A stretch of 64,000 bases of DNA, taken from contig MKTT01000084.1 in NCBI GenBank assembly GCA_001898385.1, positions 1 to 64,000 on the forward strand. The letters run 5' to 3'. The notes beneath the pieces are model-generated. The model was not told the DNA's origin, searched no databases, and saw only the letters and a list, made by a program, of their open reading frames with translations. A program made the position numbers and the translations under genes. Positions 1 through 8,797 of the stretch are shown here, in pieces; the stretch's first letter is position 1, and every line of letters starts with the position of its first letter. The DNA comes from Planctomycetales bacterium 71-10 (GTDB lineage Bacteria > Planctomycetota > Planctomycetia > Isosphaerales > Isosphaeraceae).

Positions 1-814
1 TCTCGTCGAGGGCCAGGACGTCGCCGCGGCGGTAGGGGGTGAGCCGGGCGATGTGGCCGAGGGACGACTTCTGGGTCTCGCGGAGGTAGGCGACCAGCGC
101 GCCGGCGGCCTGGATCTCCGGGCTGCGGTCGTCGACGCCGAAGCCTTCCACGGTCGCCACGCCGAACTGGTCGAACAGGGCCTTGCGGGCCTGCTCGGCC
201 TGGAAGTCCCACGACGGCCGGATGGTGACGGTCCCCGGCTGCATCCGGATGGAGCGGAGCCAGGGGGCGTCGATCGCGAGTTCGGAGGCGATCGTCTCGG
301 CCGGGTTGAGGCGGGCCAGCTCGTCGGCCAGCTCGTGGCGCAACAGGCTGGTGAGCGAGAACCGGCCGGTCGACAGCTCGACCCAGGCGAGGCCCATCTT
401 CGAGCCGGACTCGACCACGGCGGCGAGGTAGTTGGCCGTGCGGGGGTCGAGCAGGCCCTCGTCGGTGAGCGTGCCCGGGGAGACGACGCGGACGATGTCG
501 CGGCGGACGAGGCCCTTGGCCTGCCTCGCGTCCTCGACCTGCTCGCACACGGCGGCGCGGCGGCCGGCCCGGACGATCTTGGCCAGGTACGTCTCCAGCG
601 CCGGGTGGGGGAAGCCGGCCATCGGCACGGCCTGGTCCCCCTTGTCCTTGTCGCGGCTGGTGACGGCGATGCCCAGGAGGGCGGAGGCCTGGACGGCGTC
701 CTCGCCGAACATCTCGTAGAAGTCGCCCATCCGGAAAAGCAGCAGGGCGTCGGGGTCGCGAGCCTTCATCTCGCGATACTGCTGCATCATCGGCGTCGAG
801 GCGGATACGGACAT
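1..814 (-). CDS. mutS: DNA mismatch repair protein MutS (N-terminal part, runs off the window)
   Basis: MutS binds mispaired or looped DNA and starts mismatch repair together with MutL. About 271 residues from the start are present; the clamp and ATPase domains lie beyond the left edge. The start begins MSVSASTPMMQQYREMK. The mismatch-probing Phe-X-Glu motif is seen at residues 32-34 in MGDFYEMFGEDA, followed by domain I (SRDKDKGDQAVPMAGFPHPALE split over residues 55-76) and the CEQVEDARQAKG segment typical of MutS1. The gene is divergent from nothing nearby: the next gene upstream, the STAS gene, lies on the same strand 127 bases away. Identity is firm from family motifs. Truncation is only the window boundary. 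Confidence 0.97.
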   Translation of the reverse strand, partial: MSVSASTPMMQQYREMKARDPDALLLFRMGDFYEMFGEDAVQASALLGIAVTSRDKDKGDQAVPMAGFPHPALETYLAKIVRAGRRAAVCEQVEDARQAKGLVRRDIVRVVSPGTLTDEGLLDPRTANYLAAVVESGSKMGLAWVELSTGRFSLTSLLRHELADELARLNPAETIASELAIDAPWLRSIRMQPGTVTIRPSWDFQAEQARKALFDQFGVATVEGFGVDDRSPEIQAAGALVAYLRETQKSSLGHIARLTPYRRGDVLALDE

Positions 815-941
815 CGGCGCTCCACCAACGCGAAGGCGGCCCGCACGCCGCTCGGGCGCGAGACCGCCTTGCCGAAAAACGAGATCGGGCGGGAGGTTCG
901 GCCGCGGGGGGGCTCCCCCGGCGGCGGGGCCGTCGGCCGCC

Positions 942-1301
942 TCAGAACTTGTCGAGGGCGGTCTGCTCGTCGCCGTAGATCTCGAAGACCTGGTCGAGCC
1001 GGGTGATCCGGAAGACTTCCAGGAGGTCGGGGTGGATGCAGCAGAGCTTGAGCTTCCCCTTGACCGCGGACACCTTCTTCTTCAGGTTGATCAGCTTGCC
1101 GAGCGCGGCGCTGGAGAGGTACTGGACGTTGCCGAAGTTCAGCAGCAGGGACTTGTGGCCTTCGTCCTCGACCAGGCTGTAAAGCTGCTCGCCGACTTCC
1201 TGGATCTGCTCGTCGGTCACGATCTTGGTGTCGACGAAGCTGACGACGGTGACGCCGTCGACGGTTTCCAGGCGGAGGAGGCGACGGGGGCCTTGCGACA
1301 T
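942..1301 (-). CDS. STAS-domain anti-sigma factor antagonist (SpoIIAA/RsbV-like)
   Basis: A 119-residue single STAS domain, the usual length for anti-sigma factor antagonists that sequester an anti-sigma kinase in partner-switching regulation. The phosphorylatable serine is expected at S64 in YLSSAALGKL (residues 61-70), aligning with the D-S-x-G-L-G region of RsbV. The start at 1301 is chosen because AGGAG lies 6 bases upstream and the encoded MSQGPRRLLR begins at the first beta strand. A longer reading from 1475 would add 58 low-complexity Arg/Pro residues. No anti-sigma kinase or sigma factor lies next to it, so the partner is unlinked. Function in the partner switch is inferred from the family. 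Confidence 0.9.
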   Translation of the reverse strand: MSQGPRRLLRLETVDGVTVVSFVDTKIVTDEQIQEVGEQLYSLVEDEGHKSLLLNFGNVQYLSSAALGKLINLKKKVSAVKGKLKLCCIHPDLLEVFRITRLDQVFEIYGDEQTALDKF

Positions 1302-1734
1302 CGGGGAACTCCTGTCGGGGACGGAACCGCACCAAGTCATTCGGGCGTACTGGGAAGCGAATCGGCCGGTCCCGCACGCGGGCCGCCGGGGACGGCGCGG
1401 AAGGCGCAAGCGATCCCTCGGAGGCCGGAAACCTGCGTTACCAAACACATTTAGCAAATACAGCCGGGGAATCAAGGGCCCGCCGACGAAAAGCCGGGCG
1501 TCCGCGCCGCCCCCCTCGCGCCCGCGGCCGCCGCCTCATCCGAGGCCGCGTCCCCAGAGCCCCATCATACCACGCCGCCGGGGGGGGCCGCCGCGCGAAA
1601 ATCCGCCCCGGCGGGGAGTCTTCGGGGCGGGGGACGACTACGCAAAGCCGGGCATCGCGCCTAGAATGAGACGACGACGTGGGACCGCCGATGACCCCGC
1701 GCGACGACGACCCTCCCCAGAGGACCCGACCGAC
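1302..1734. promoter_or_regulatory. Divergent intergenic region between the STAS gene and queF
   Basis: A 433-base non-coding gap. An AT-rich island at about 1441-1478 contains a weak minus-strand promoter candidate (TTGATT then, 17 bases on, TAAATG on the complement) for the STAS gene. On the plus strand a -10-like TAGAAT at 1662-1667 precedes queF without a good -35. An AGAGGA at 1719-1724 is the likely queF ribosome site. No riboswitch fold (for example preQ1) was recognised by eye. The rest is GC-rich sequence in which I see nothing else. Confidence 0.4.
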
Positions 1735-2085
1735 ATGCCAGGCGCGGTGGAGACCTTCGCGAACCAGTTCCCGGGCCGCGAGTACGAGATCGAGATCACT
1801 TGCCCCGAGTTCACGGCCGTCTGCCCCAAGACGGGCCAGCCGGATTTCGGGACGATCATCATCACCTACGTCCCGGCTGAGACCTGCCTGGAGCTGAAGA
1901 GCCTGAAGCTCTACATGTTCGACTTCCGCAACCGCGGGATCTTCTACGAGCACTCCATCAACACCATCCTCGACGACCTGGTCGCCTCGTGCACGCCGCG
2001 TCGGATGACGGTCGTGGGGCTGTTCAACCCCCGCGGCGGCATGACCTCGAAGATCACGGCGACGCACGAGGCGGCCCGCGCCTGA
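1735..2085 (+). CDS. queF: NADPH-dependent 7-cyano-7-deazaguanine reductase QueF
   Basis: QueF reduces preQ0 to preQ1 in queuosine tRNA-modification synthesis. The 116-residue protein is a compact single-module (type I) QueF. The catalytic thioimide-forming cysteine is C30 in FTAVCPKTGQPDFG, with the acid D37 nearby. The family NADPH-binding signature ELKSLKLY is at residues 53-60. The ATG at 1735 follows AGAGGA by 10 bases; upstream in-frame sequence is only low-complexity Arg/Pro. A SAM hydroxide adenosyltransferase gene follows after 29 bases and is probably co-transcribed. No other queuosine genes are visible in the window. Confidence 0.97.
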   Translation: MPGAVETFANQFPGREYEIEITCPEFTAVCPKTGQPDFGTIIITYVPAETCLELKSLKLYMFDFRNRGIFYEHSINTILDDLVASCTPRRMTVVGLFNPRGGMTSKITATHEAARA

Positions 2086-2114
2086 ACCGTGGCGGGCGGG
2101 CCGGGGGAGGCCGC

Positions 2115-2906
2115 ATGAGACCGGGGATCGTCACCCTCACGACGGATTTCGGGCACGAGGGGCCGTACGTCGCGGCCATGAAAGGGATCCTGCTCGGGCT
2201 GGCCCCGGGCGTGACGATGGTCGACGTCTGCCATTCGATCGCCCCGCAGAACGTCCTCGAAGGGGCGTTCGTGCTGGAGGGGATCGTGGAGGCGTTCCCG
2301 GAAGGGACGGTCCACCTGGTGGTCGTCGACCCGGGGGTGGGGACGGCCCGCCGGCTGCTGGCGGCGAAGGCCGCCGGCCAGTGGTTCGTGCTCCCGGACA
2401 ACGGGCTGATCACCGGCGTCGCCCGCTCGCGAGGGGTCGAGGCGGCCTGGGAGATTTCGAACCCGCGCTTGGCCCGGCGCGAGGTCTCGCCCACGTTCCA
2501 CGGCCGCGACGTCCTGGCACCGGCCGCCGCCCACCTGCTGAAGGGGGGGGACCCGGCCGACCTGGGGGCCGCGACCGAGAAGTACATCACCCTCCGCAAT
2601 TTCGAACCGACGCCGGCCGAGCACGGCTGCATCGGCGAGGTGATCTTTCGCGACGCCTTCGGCAACCTCATCACCAACATCAAGGACGAGCAGCTCGCCT
2701 CGCGCCCCGCGAGCGGCTGGATCGTCGAGGTCGGCGGGCGGCGGGTCGAGGGGATCGGCCGGACCTACGGCGACAGCCCGCCCGGCTCGCTGATCGCGCT
2801 GCTGGGGAGCAGCGGCTGGGTGGAGGTCGCCGTGGTCAACGGCGACGCCGGCCGGCTCCTCTCGGCGGGGCCCGGCACGACGGTCTGGCTCCGCCCCAGG
2901 TTCTGA
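2115..2906 (+). CDS. SAM hydroxide adenosyltransferase (DUF62 / SAM hydrolase family)
   Basis: A 263-residue member of the family that hydrolyses S-adenosylmethionine to adenosine and methionine, related to fluorinases and chlorinases. The hallmark N-terminus IVTLTTDFGHEGPYVAAMKG (residues 5-24) holds the SAM-binding Asp. VVVDPGVGT and LPDNGLIT, both typical of the N-domain, follow. FRDAFGNLITNI and the smaller C-terminal beta-barrel (GRTYGDSPPGSLIALLGSSG) complete it. GGGGGAGG lies 5 bases before the ATG. Halogenase activity is unlikely because the family in this lineage is normally hydroxide-using, but the substrate cannot be settled from the sequence. It directly follows queF. Confidence 0.92.
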   Translation: MRPGIVTLTTDFGHEGPYVAAMKGILLGLAPGVTMVDVCHSIAPQNVLEGAFVLEGIVEAFPEGTVHLVVVDPGVGTARRLLAAKAAGQWFVLPDNGLITGVARSRGVEAAWEISNPRLARREVSPTFHGRDVLAPAAAHLLKGGDPADLGAATEKYITLRNFEPTPAEHGCIGEVIFRDAFGNLITNIKDEQLASRPASGWIVEVGGRRVEGIGRTYGDSPPGSLIALLGSSGWVEVAVVNGDAGRLLSAGPGTTVWLRPRF

Positions 2907-2940
2907 AGCCGAAGCGACCTCCCGACGGGAACCCTCCCTC

Positions 2941-3933
2941 ATGGCCGCCGCGCCGCCGTCCTCCGACGAACTCCGACCCCGCAGCGACGAACCGGACGTC
3001 GCGCCGCGGCCCGCCCGCCGCAGGTCGCCCGACTCGACCACCAGCGACGAGATCAGCGTCCTCCTTTCCTCCTCGTTGGATAGCCCCGAGCCCGACCCGA
3101 TGCTCGGCGGATCCAGCTCGTGGGACCTGGCCCGCGCCGCGGCCCGTCAGGCCGACGATCCGGCCTCCCTCACAGATCCGACTTCCGGCCTCGACGTGGG
3201 GGTCGACCTCGCCGCGCCGGTCGAGCCGGCATCCCATCGCGAGGAGCCAGGAGCATCCGAACGGCCCCACGATTGGGCCGGGCTCCTGGTGCGCAGCTAC
3301 GCCAGCGCCGTCACCCTGGCGCTCGGTTGGCTGCTATGGACCGGGAAAGCATCGCCCCCGCCGGCCGAACCCGCCCGAGAGGTGCCGGCCCGTCGCCGCG
3401 CGGTCGAGCCCCCCCCGTCGGCGGTCGCGACCGCCGCACCGGCCTCTCCATCCCTCCGGACGACCGGCCTGGGCAGGCCGGTCGTCGTCGACGGGCTGGA
3501 GGTGACGCCTCTCCTCGTCCTGCGCAGGGGCGTTCGGGCCGTCCGGAGCCTGGGCGAGGAGTCGCTGGTCCGCGAGCACGACGGCTGCCTGGCCCTGACG
3601 GTCCGGCTCAAGAACCTCTCCGCGGACGGGGAGCGGCTCCGGCCGATCGTCGCCGCGGACCTGGTCGACGGCGACGCCTTTGCGATCGACGCGCCGCCGG
3701 GCCCGCGGGTCGCCATGTTCGCGCTCGCGCCCGGGAGCGGATGGGCCGTCGAGGACCAGACCTTCCCGGAGGTGGGCCCCGGCGAGATCGCGGACGTGGT
3801 CCTGCTGAGCGAGCCGCTGGGCGATCGCCGCCTGTCGCCGGGGATGACCTGGCGGTTCCGCGTGGCGACGGATCCGGCGCGGGAGCGTCGCGAAGGGCTT
3901 GGCGTGACGTTCGGCCCGGACGACATCCCCTAA
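2941..3933 (+). CDS. Hypothetical single-pass membrane protein with C-terminal beta domain
   Basis: 330 residues. The first 112 are a disordered Ser/Pro/Asp/Arg-rich cytoplasmic-looking stretch. One transmembrane helix is seen at about 113-134 (SYASAVTLALGWLLW), then a Pro/Ala/Arg linker. The C-terminal domain (about 165-330) is beta-rich with LTVRLKNLSADGERLRPI and PGEIADVVLLSEPL, reminiscent of DUF4352-type extracellular domains that compare protein states. The similarity to DUF4352 is only by pattern. It follows the SAM-hydroxide gene by 34 bases. Its stop codon overlaps, on the opposite strand, the stop of the DUF4381-like gene (TAA and TAG share bases). Function unknown. Confidence 0.75.
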   Translation: MAAAPPSSDELRPRSDEPDVAPRPARRRSPDSTTSDEISVLLSSSLDSPEPDPMLGGSSSWDLARAAARQADDPASLTDPTSGLDVGVDLAAPVEPASHREEPGASERPHDWAGLLVRSYASAVTLALGWLLWTGKASPPPAEPAREVPARRRAVEPPPSAVATAAPASPSLRTTGLGRPVVVDGLEVTPLLVLRRGVRAVRSLGEESLVREHDGCLALTVRLKNLSADGERLRPIVAADLVDGDAFAIDAPPGPRVAMFALAPGSGWAVEDQTFPEVGPGEIADVVLLSEPLGDRRLSPGMTWRFRVATDPARERREGLGVTFGPDDIP

Positions 3934-4397
3934 CGTCGCGACGCGGCCCAAGCGGTCCAGACGGGGAGGCGGTCGGCCAGGTCGGCGATCGGGCGGCGGG
4001 CGAACTTGAGGCGGTCGCCCTCGCCCAGGATCTCGGCCAGGCGCGGCAGGTCGTCGCCGAGGAGTTGGGCGACGCGCGGGTCGGCCGCGAGTTCCTCGGT
4101 CGTCCGGGCGCGGAGGGTCGGGCCGAGTTTCGCGGCCAGGTCGGCCCGGAGCCGGTCGCAGAGCGCCAGCAGGTGCTCGTCGGGCGAGGCGTCGTCGGCG
4201 AGCGCGGCGGGAGTGAACGACGGGTGCCGACGGCCTCGCAGCCGCCGGGCCAGCCAGGCGAGCGCGATCGCGGCGACGAGACTGACGAGCAGCCAGGCCG
4301 CCGATGCCCCGCCGTCATCCCACGGCTCCGGGCCCGGGTTGGGCCGGGGGAGGACGAGGGCCTCGGTGCGGGGCTCGGCGGGGTTCGTTTGGATCAC
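3930..4397 (-). CDS. DUF4381-like membrane protein partnered with DUF58
   Basis: 155 residues from a GTG whose bases overlap the stop of the DUF58 gene (GTGA at 4394-4397), a sign of translational coupling. After a short Pro-rich N-terminus there is a transmembrane helix (AAWLLVSLVAAIALAWLA) followed by a cytoplasmic Arg-rich helical domain (RADLAAKLGPTLRARTTEELAADPRV is split by the helix turns). This size, topology and position after DUF58 match the DUF4381-type proteins of MoxR / DUF58 / BatA-type loci. Family assignment is from context and topology, not from a signature motif. MoxR and BatA-like genes are not in the window. A longer start at 4502 would bury it in the DUF58 gene and was rejected. 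Confidence 0.7.
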   Translation of the reverse strand: MIQTNPAEPRTEALVLPRPNPGPEPWDDGGASAAWLLVSLVAAIALAWLARRLRGRRHPSFTPAALADDASPDEHLLALCDRLRADLAAKLGPTLRARTTEELAADPRVAQLLGDDLPRLAEILGEGDRLKFARRPIADLADRLPVWTAWAASRR

Positions 4398-5323
4398 GGC
4401 CGCCTCCGCCGGGCGGCGCGACGTTCGAAGACGTCCATCAGGGTCCGGAGCGGCTCGGTCTCCGTCGACATGTCGTGGCCGTCGATCGCGGCCGAGGTGC
4501 ACCAGCGCACGAATGCCTGCCGCCGCTCCTCGGCGCGGCGGGCGTAGGCGGTGCGACGGCGGCCGCGACGGGTGTCGACGACGCGGCCGCCGTCGCCCTC
4601 GGCCTCGCGGACGGCGATCACGCCCACGTCCGGCAGCCGTTCCTCCAGCGGGTCGACGACGCGGATCGCGACGACGTCGTGGCGGCGGCTGGCCTGCCGC
4701 CAGGGGCCGAGGGGCTCGTCGGGGAAATCGCTCAGGACCACCAGCATCGCCCGTCGCGACGTCCGCCGCAGCCGGGGGAGGGCCGCCTGGAGCTGCGTCT
4801 TGCGCGAGGTCGTCGGCGTGGCCACCAGCGCGCGGACGACCTGGGCGAGGTGGCGGACGCCGCCGCCGGCCGGGACCTCCAGCTCGATCTTGTCGCTGAC
4901 GATCAGCAGGCCGACGCGGTCGCCGTTGTGGACGGCCGCCGTGGCCAGGAGCGCCGCGGCCTGGGCGGCGCGGTCGGCCTTGGTGCGGGCCTCGCGGCCG
5001 AACCGCATGCTGGCCGAGGCGTCGACGACCAGCCAGAGGACGAACGAGCGCTCCTCGACGTACCGCCGCACGAAGGGCCGTCCCTGCCGGGCGGTGACGT
5101 TCCAGTCCAGGTGGCGGACGTCGTCGCCCGGCTCGTAGGCGCGCAGCTCGGCGAAGGTCAGGCCCTCGCCGGGGCGGGCCCCGTGGTACGCGCCGGCGAG
5201 CTGCTGGACGCTCTCCGGCCGCACGCGGAAGCGCAGCCGTCGCGCCCGACGGACGATGGCCGCGGCGTCGACGGCCCGGCCATCGGGCTCGGGCGTCGAT
5301 CGGCGGCGGAACGGCCAGAACAT
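4394..5323 (-). CDS. DUF58 domain-containing protein (VWA-like, MoxR-associated)
   Basis: 309 residues. The family hallmark YEPGDDVRHLDWNVTAR is at 63-79 and is followed by a VWA-like fold with the metal-site motif DASASM at 101-106 and SDFPDEPLG further on. DUF58 proteins work with MoxR AAA+ ATPases in envelope or redox-enzyme maturation. That partner is not in this window, so the role is family-level only. It begins 19 bases after the stop of the upstream GH57 gene and may be co-transcribed with it. It is coupled by overlap to the DUF4381-like gene downstream. Confidence 0.9.
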   Translation of the reverse strand: MFWPFRRRSTPEPDGRAVDAAAIVRRARRLRFRVRPESVQQLAGAYHGARPGEGLTFAELRAYEPGDDVRHLDWNVTARQGRPFVRRYVEERSFVLWLVVDASASMRFGREARTKADRAAQAAALLATAAVHNGDRVGLLIVSDKIELEVPAGGGVRHLAQVVRALVATPTTSRKTQLQAALPRLRRTSRRAMLVVLSDFPDEPLGPWRQASRRHDVVAIRVVDPLEERLPDVGVIAVREAEGDGGRVVDTRRGRRRTAYARRAEERRQAFVRWCTSAAIDGHDMSTETEPLRTLMDVFERRAARRRRP

Positions 5324-5342
5324 GCGGGACCTCCGATCCGGC

Positions 5343-7541
5343 TCAGACCTCGGCGAGGCTCGCCTTCCGTTCGGCGGCCGGCCCGGCGGCGGGGCGGGGC
5401 TTGCAGGGGTCGAGCGCCAGGCGGATCGAGACCTCCCACCGGCCGGACTCGTCGCCGACGACGTGCCAGTGGGGGATGACGGCGGAGGACTGGTAGACGC
5501 CTTCGAATCCCCCCTCGCTCTGGCTGACGGTCTCGATGGGCAGGCACCAGACGCCGCCCGGCTTCGACCAGGCCAGGCCGACGGAGAGGTCCAGCCACTC
5601 GTCGGACAGGCTCAGGCCCTCCAGGTGGGGCCGGTCGATGCGGGCGTCGAGCATCCCCAGGCGTTCGCCGGCCGGGGTCGCGTAGTAGCGGTCGTCGGCG
5701 TGCCCGGCCATGCCCGCGAGGTTGATCTCGACGGCGAAGTGGAGGCACGCGTCGGCCGGGATCTCCTCGATCTCGTATCGGACTTCCAGCTCCGAGGAGC
5801 CAGCGGCGGCCTCGATGGTCTTCCGGACCTTGATCGGCCGGCCGTCGGCCAGTCCGGGACGCTCCATCGCCAGGGAGACCCGCTTCCCCTCGCGCTTGAC
5901 GCGGGCCATGTAGGCGCCGGCGACGAAGTCGCCGCGCTCGACGTCGCGGCAGGCGGCCAGGTCGTCGAGCGTCGCGTCCAGGGGATAGAAGTGGTCGACG
6001 AACGCCTTGCGGGGGTGGTCGTCGTAGACGAGGCGATCGTCCAGGTCGTCGTGCTTGAGGACGACCTTGTCGTCGACCCCTGCGTGGGCCGCGCCGTGCT
6101 CGGCGGAGCCGCGGGCCCGGATGACGTCGAGGATGGTCTGGTGGTAAGCCTCGGGCCGGCGGTCGAGCGTCGCCAGGACGTTCACGCCGGTCCCGCGGAC
6201 GTCCAGCTCGTACAGGTGCCCCCCCTGGGCCGGCCGGACGAAGGCGATGAGCCGGTCGTTCTCGATCCGGACCTCCTGGCGGGCGTCGAGGTTGAAGTCG
6301 CCGACCTCCAGTTCGACCCGAGGGCCGGCCTTCCCCTCGGCCTCGTCGAGCGCGTCGTGGCAGGCGATGAGGGCCTGGTAGATCGCCCCGCGCAGGTGCG
6401 GCAGGTAGAGCCCGCCGAACGCGCCGTGCCAGTACGGGCAATTGCACTGGCCGCGGTACAGCTCGCGGCGGGCGGCTTCGAGGTAGTCCGGGTCGACGTC
6501 GGGTCGGGCGGAGACCTCGGCGAGCCGCTTCGAGAGGCCGAGCATCCGGGCGTACATCTCGTCGCTCTCGGGATACCTCGCCTTGAAGTTCCGCCAGAAC
6601 CCGCCGGCGCGGAAGAACGGCTTGAGGTCGGCGGAGCGATCGTGCTGGCGGATCATCCGGGCGGCCTGCTCGTAGGCGCGGTGCCGCGCGGGGGGGAGGG
6701 CCCACTCGGTCATCTCGCGGTACGACCCGTCGGAGATGTACACCTTGCCCAGCGGCAGCGTCGAGTCGACCGTCCGGCCGAGGGTCGTGGAGGCGAGCCA
6801 GTCCTTGTTGCCGACGATCATGTCGCAGAAGCGGTTGAGCCAGCCGCGGGTGTAGACGTGGTTGTACGTCTCGGGCCAGCAGCCGAACTTCTCGCCGTCG
6901 TCGGCGAACACCACGGCCGCGCCGGGACGGCGGGCGGCGAGGCCCCGGAGGAATTCATAGGTGGCGTGCGGCTCCTGGAAAGGGATCGTGTACCGCAGCG
7001 TCTCCGACCCGGGGAAGATCTTGAGGAGCCGGCCCTCGTCCTCGGTGAGGTAGTAGCCGAACAGGTCGTCGCCGGAGACCCCCGCGCGTTCGAAGTGGAA
7101 GTCGTCGAGCACGGTGTACTCGACGCCGGCCTCGGCGACGGCCGAGACCATGTGCTGCTCCCAGACCCGCTCCGGGGTCCACATCCCGCGGACCTTCGCG
7201 CCGAAGGTCTCCTCCAGGTACGCCGTGTACGACCGGATCTGCCCGACGCGGTCGGCGTGGGGGATCATGGTCATGATGGGCTCGAAGTAGCCGCCGCCCA
7301 GGATCTCGACGCGGCCGGCCTCGACGAGCGCCCGCACTCGGGCGACGTAATCGGGTTTCTGGTCGACCAGCCACTCCAGCAGGGGGCCGGAGGTGTGCAG
7401 GCAGAAGGTGATCTCCGGGTATCGCTCCAGCACCTCCAGGAACGGCAGGTAGCTGTCGCGGTAGGCGGCCTCGAAGACGCCCTCGAAGTTCCCCACGGGC
7501 TGGTGGTTGTGCAGCGCGAGGATCAGGCGCAGGTTCGACAT
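5343..7541 (-). CDS. GH57 4-alpha-glucanotransferase / alpha-amylase (with DUF1925 and DUF1926)
   Basis: 732 residues, the size of Thermococcus-type GH57 4-alpha-glucanotransferases. The N-terminal barrel starts LILALHNHQPVGNFEGVF. The nucleophile is E124 in GMWTPERVWE and the acid/base is D214 in VVFADDGEKFG, close to the residue numbers known for the T. litoralis enzyme (E123, D214). The helical DUF1925 (about 290-380, ending CNCPYWHGAFGGLYLPHLR) and beta DUF1926 region follow. It acts on alpha-1,4-glucans such as glycogen. It lies downstream of galT, a second GH57 and glgA on the same strand, so a glycogen or maltodextrin role is likely. Hydrolase versus transferase specificity is not decidable here. 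Confidence 0.93.
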   Translation of the reverse strand: MSNLRLILALHNHQPVGNFEGVFEAAYRDSYLPFLEVLERYPEITFCLHTSGPLLEWLVDQKPDYVARVRALVEAGRVEILGGGYFEPIMTMIPHADRVGQIRSYTAYLEETFGAKVRGMWTPERVWEQHMVSAVAEAGVEYTVLDDFHFERAGVSGDDLFGYYLTEDEGRLLKIFPGSETLRYTIPFQEPHATYEFLRGLAARRPGAAVVFADDGEKFGCWPETYNHVYTRGWLNRFCDMIVGNKDWLASTTLGRTVDSTLPLGKVYISDGSYREMTEWALPPARHRAYEQAARMIRQHDRSADLKPFFRAGGFWRNFKARYPESDEMYARMLGLSKRLAEVSARPDVDPDYLEAARRELYRGQCNCPYWHGAFGGLYLPHLRGAIYQALIACHDALDEAEGKAGPRVELEVGDFNLDARQEVRIENDRLIAFVRPAQGGHLYELDVRGTGVNVLATLDRRPEAYHQTILDVIRARGSAEHGAAHAGVDDKVVLKHDDLDDRLVYDDHPRKAFVDHFYPLDATLDDLAACRDVERGDFVAGAYMARVKREGKRVSLAMERPGLADGRPIKVRKTIEAAAGSSELEVRYEIEEIPADACLHFAVEINLAGMAGHADDRYYATPAGERLGMLDARIDRPHLEGLSLSDEWLDLSVGLAWSKPGGVWCLPIETVSQSEGGFEGVYQSSAVIPHWHVVGDESGRWEVSIRLALDPCKPRPAAGPAAERKASLAEV

Positions 7542-7706
7542 GGGTCGGCCTCGGTGCGTGAAGCGGGTGCGGTCGCGGGGAGTTTGTCGGGCGAGGCGAG
7601 AAGGCCGAGGGCCGCCCCGGGGACGCGAAGGGAGGGGCGGGCGTGGGGGCCGTTCTTGAGGGGCATCGCGCGTCCCGAGGGGCCACGGATCGGCGTCGAT
7701 CGTCGG

Positions 7707-8774
7707 TCAGGAGGTCCCGGACGCGACCGGCTGCGGGCGGCCCGCCGGTCGCTCCCGCGCGGGGACGCCCGCCGGGGGCGTCGCCTCGACCTCGCGCAGG
7801 AAGGCCGCGGCCTGCTCGGGCGGGACCGGGTTGATGTAGAACCCCGAGCCCCACTCGAACCCCGCGACCTTGGTCAACCGGGGGATCACCTCGATATGCC
7901 AATGATAGTGCGGCAGCTCCGAATGGTCAAAGGGGGCCGTATGAACGATGTAGTTGTACGACGGCGAGTCCAGCGCGACCTCCAGCTTGCCGAGCACCTG
8001 ATGGAGCACGTGCCCCAGGTCGTCCACCGCCGGGCCCTGGATGTTCTCGTAGTGGCTCTCGTGCGACTTGGGGACGATCCAGGTCTCGAACGGGAACCGG
8101 CTGGCGTAGGGGCAGAAGGCGGTGAAGTGGGGGGTGTCGAGCACCACCCGCTTCTCGACGGACGTCTCCTGCTGGACCATGTCGCAGTAGATGCAGCGCC
8201 CGCGGTAGTTGTAGAACTCCAGGGCGCCGGTCATCTCCTCCCAGACCGAGATCGGCACGATGGGGGTGACGATGAGCTGGCTGTGGGCGTGCTCCAGGCT
8301 GGCGCCGGCGTTCTCGCCCACGTTCTTGAACAGCATGCCGTGGACCAGCCGGCGGTCGCGCTTCAGGTCGACGAGGCGGTCGCGGTAGACCCACAGGACG
8401 TCGCGCACGGCCGACTCGGGGAGCGTCGCGGCCGTGACGTGGTGCGCCGGGCTCTCGATGATGACCTCGTGCGCGCCGACGCCCGCCATGCGGTCGTACA
8501 TGCCGTCGCCGCGCTTGTCCAGGTCGCCCTCGATGGCGAGGGCCGGGAAGCGGTTGGGGACGACCCGCACGCGCCAGCCGGGGGCGTCCGGCCCGCCGTG
8601 GTCGCGATAGGCGAGGATCTCGGGCGGGGTCATCGCCTCGTTCCCCTCGCAGAACGGGCAGACCTTGGACGAAGTCCCCGCCGGCGCGACCTTGAAGTCG
8701 TGGGGCCGGCGCGCCCGCTCGTGGGCGATGATGACCCAGCGGCCGACGATCGGGTCCTTGCGAAGCTCGGGCAT
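7707..8774 (-). CDS. galT: GalT-family hexose-1-phosphate nucleotidylyltransferase
   Basis: 355 residues of the HIT-fold galactose-1-phosphate uridylyltransferase family. Zinc-type cysteines CPFC are at 39-42. The active-site motif EHAHSQ places the nucleophile at H164, preceded by [23 protein letters not shown] is the conserved C-terminal HxH region. The start has GGAGGG upstream (GGAAGGAGGGACAGGG then ATG). It sits 23 bases after a GH57 gene and before another, downstream of glycogen synthase. This context makes either Gal-1-P uridylylation or an ADP-glucose phosphorylase-like activity possible. The gene symbol reflects the family. No galE or galK is visible nearby. Confidence 0.88.
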   Translation of the reverse strand: MPELRKDPIVGRWVIIAHERARRPHDFKVAPAGTSSKVCPFCEGNEAMTPPEILAYRDHGGPDAPGWRVRVVPNRFPALAIEGDLDKRGDGMYDRMAGVGAHEVIIESPAHHVTAATLPESAVRDVLWVYRDRLVDLKRDRRLVHGMLFKNVGENAGASLEHAHSQLIVTPIVPISVWEEMTGALEFYNYRGRCIYCDMVQQETSVEKRVVLDTPHFTAFCPYASRFPFETWIVPKSHESHYENIQGPAVDDLGHVLHQVLGKLEVALDSPSYNYIVHTAPFDHSELPHYHWHIEVIPRLTKVAGFEWGSGFYINPVPPEQAAAFLREVEATPPAGVPARERPAGRPQPVASGTS

Positions 8775-8797
8775 CCCTGTCCCTCCTTCCGATCGGT

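Noticed and set aside
53..1006. Long plus-strand open frame over mutS
   Set aside because: Its product is Gly/Arg/Ala-rich without motifs; the minus strand encodes clear MutS. Long antisense frames are expected in such GC-rich DNA.
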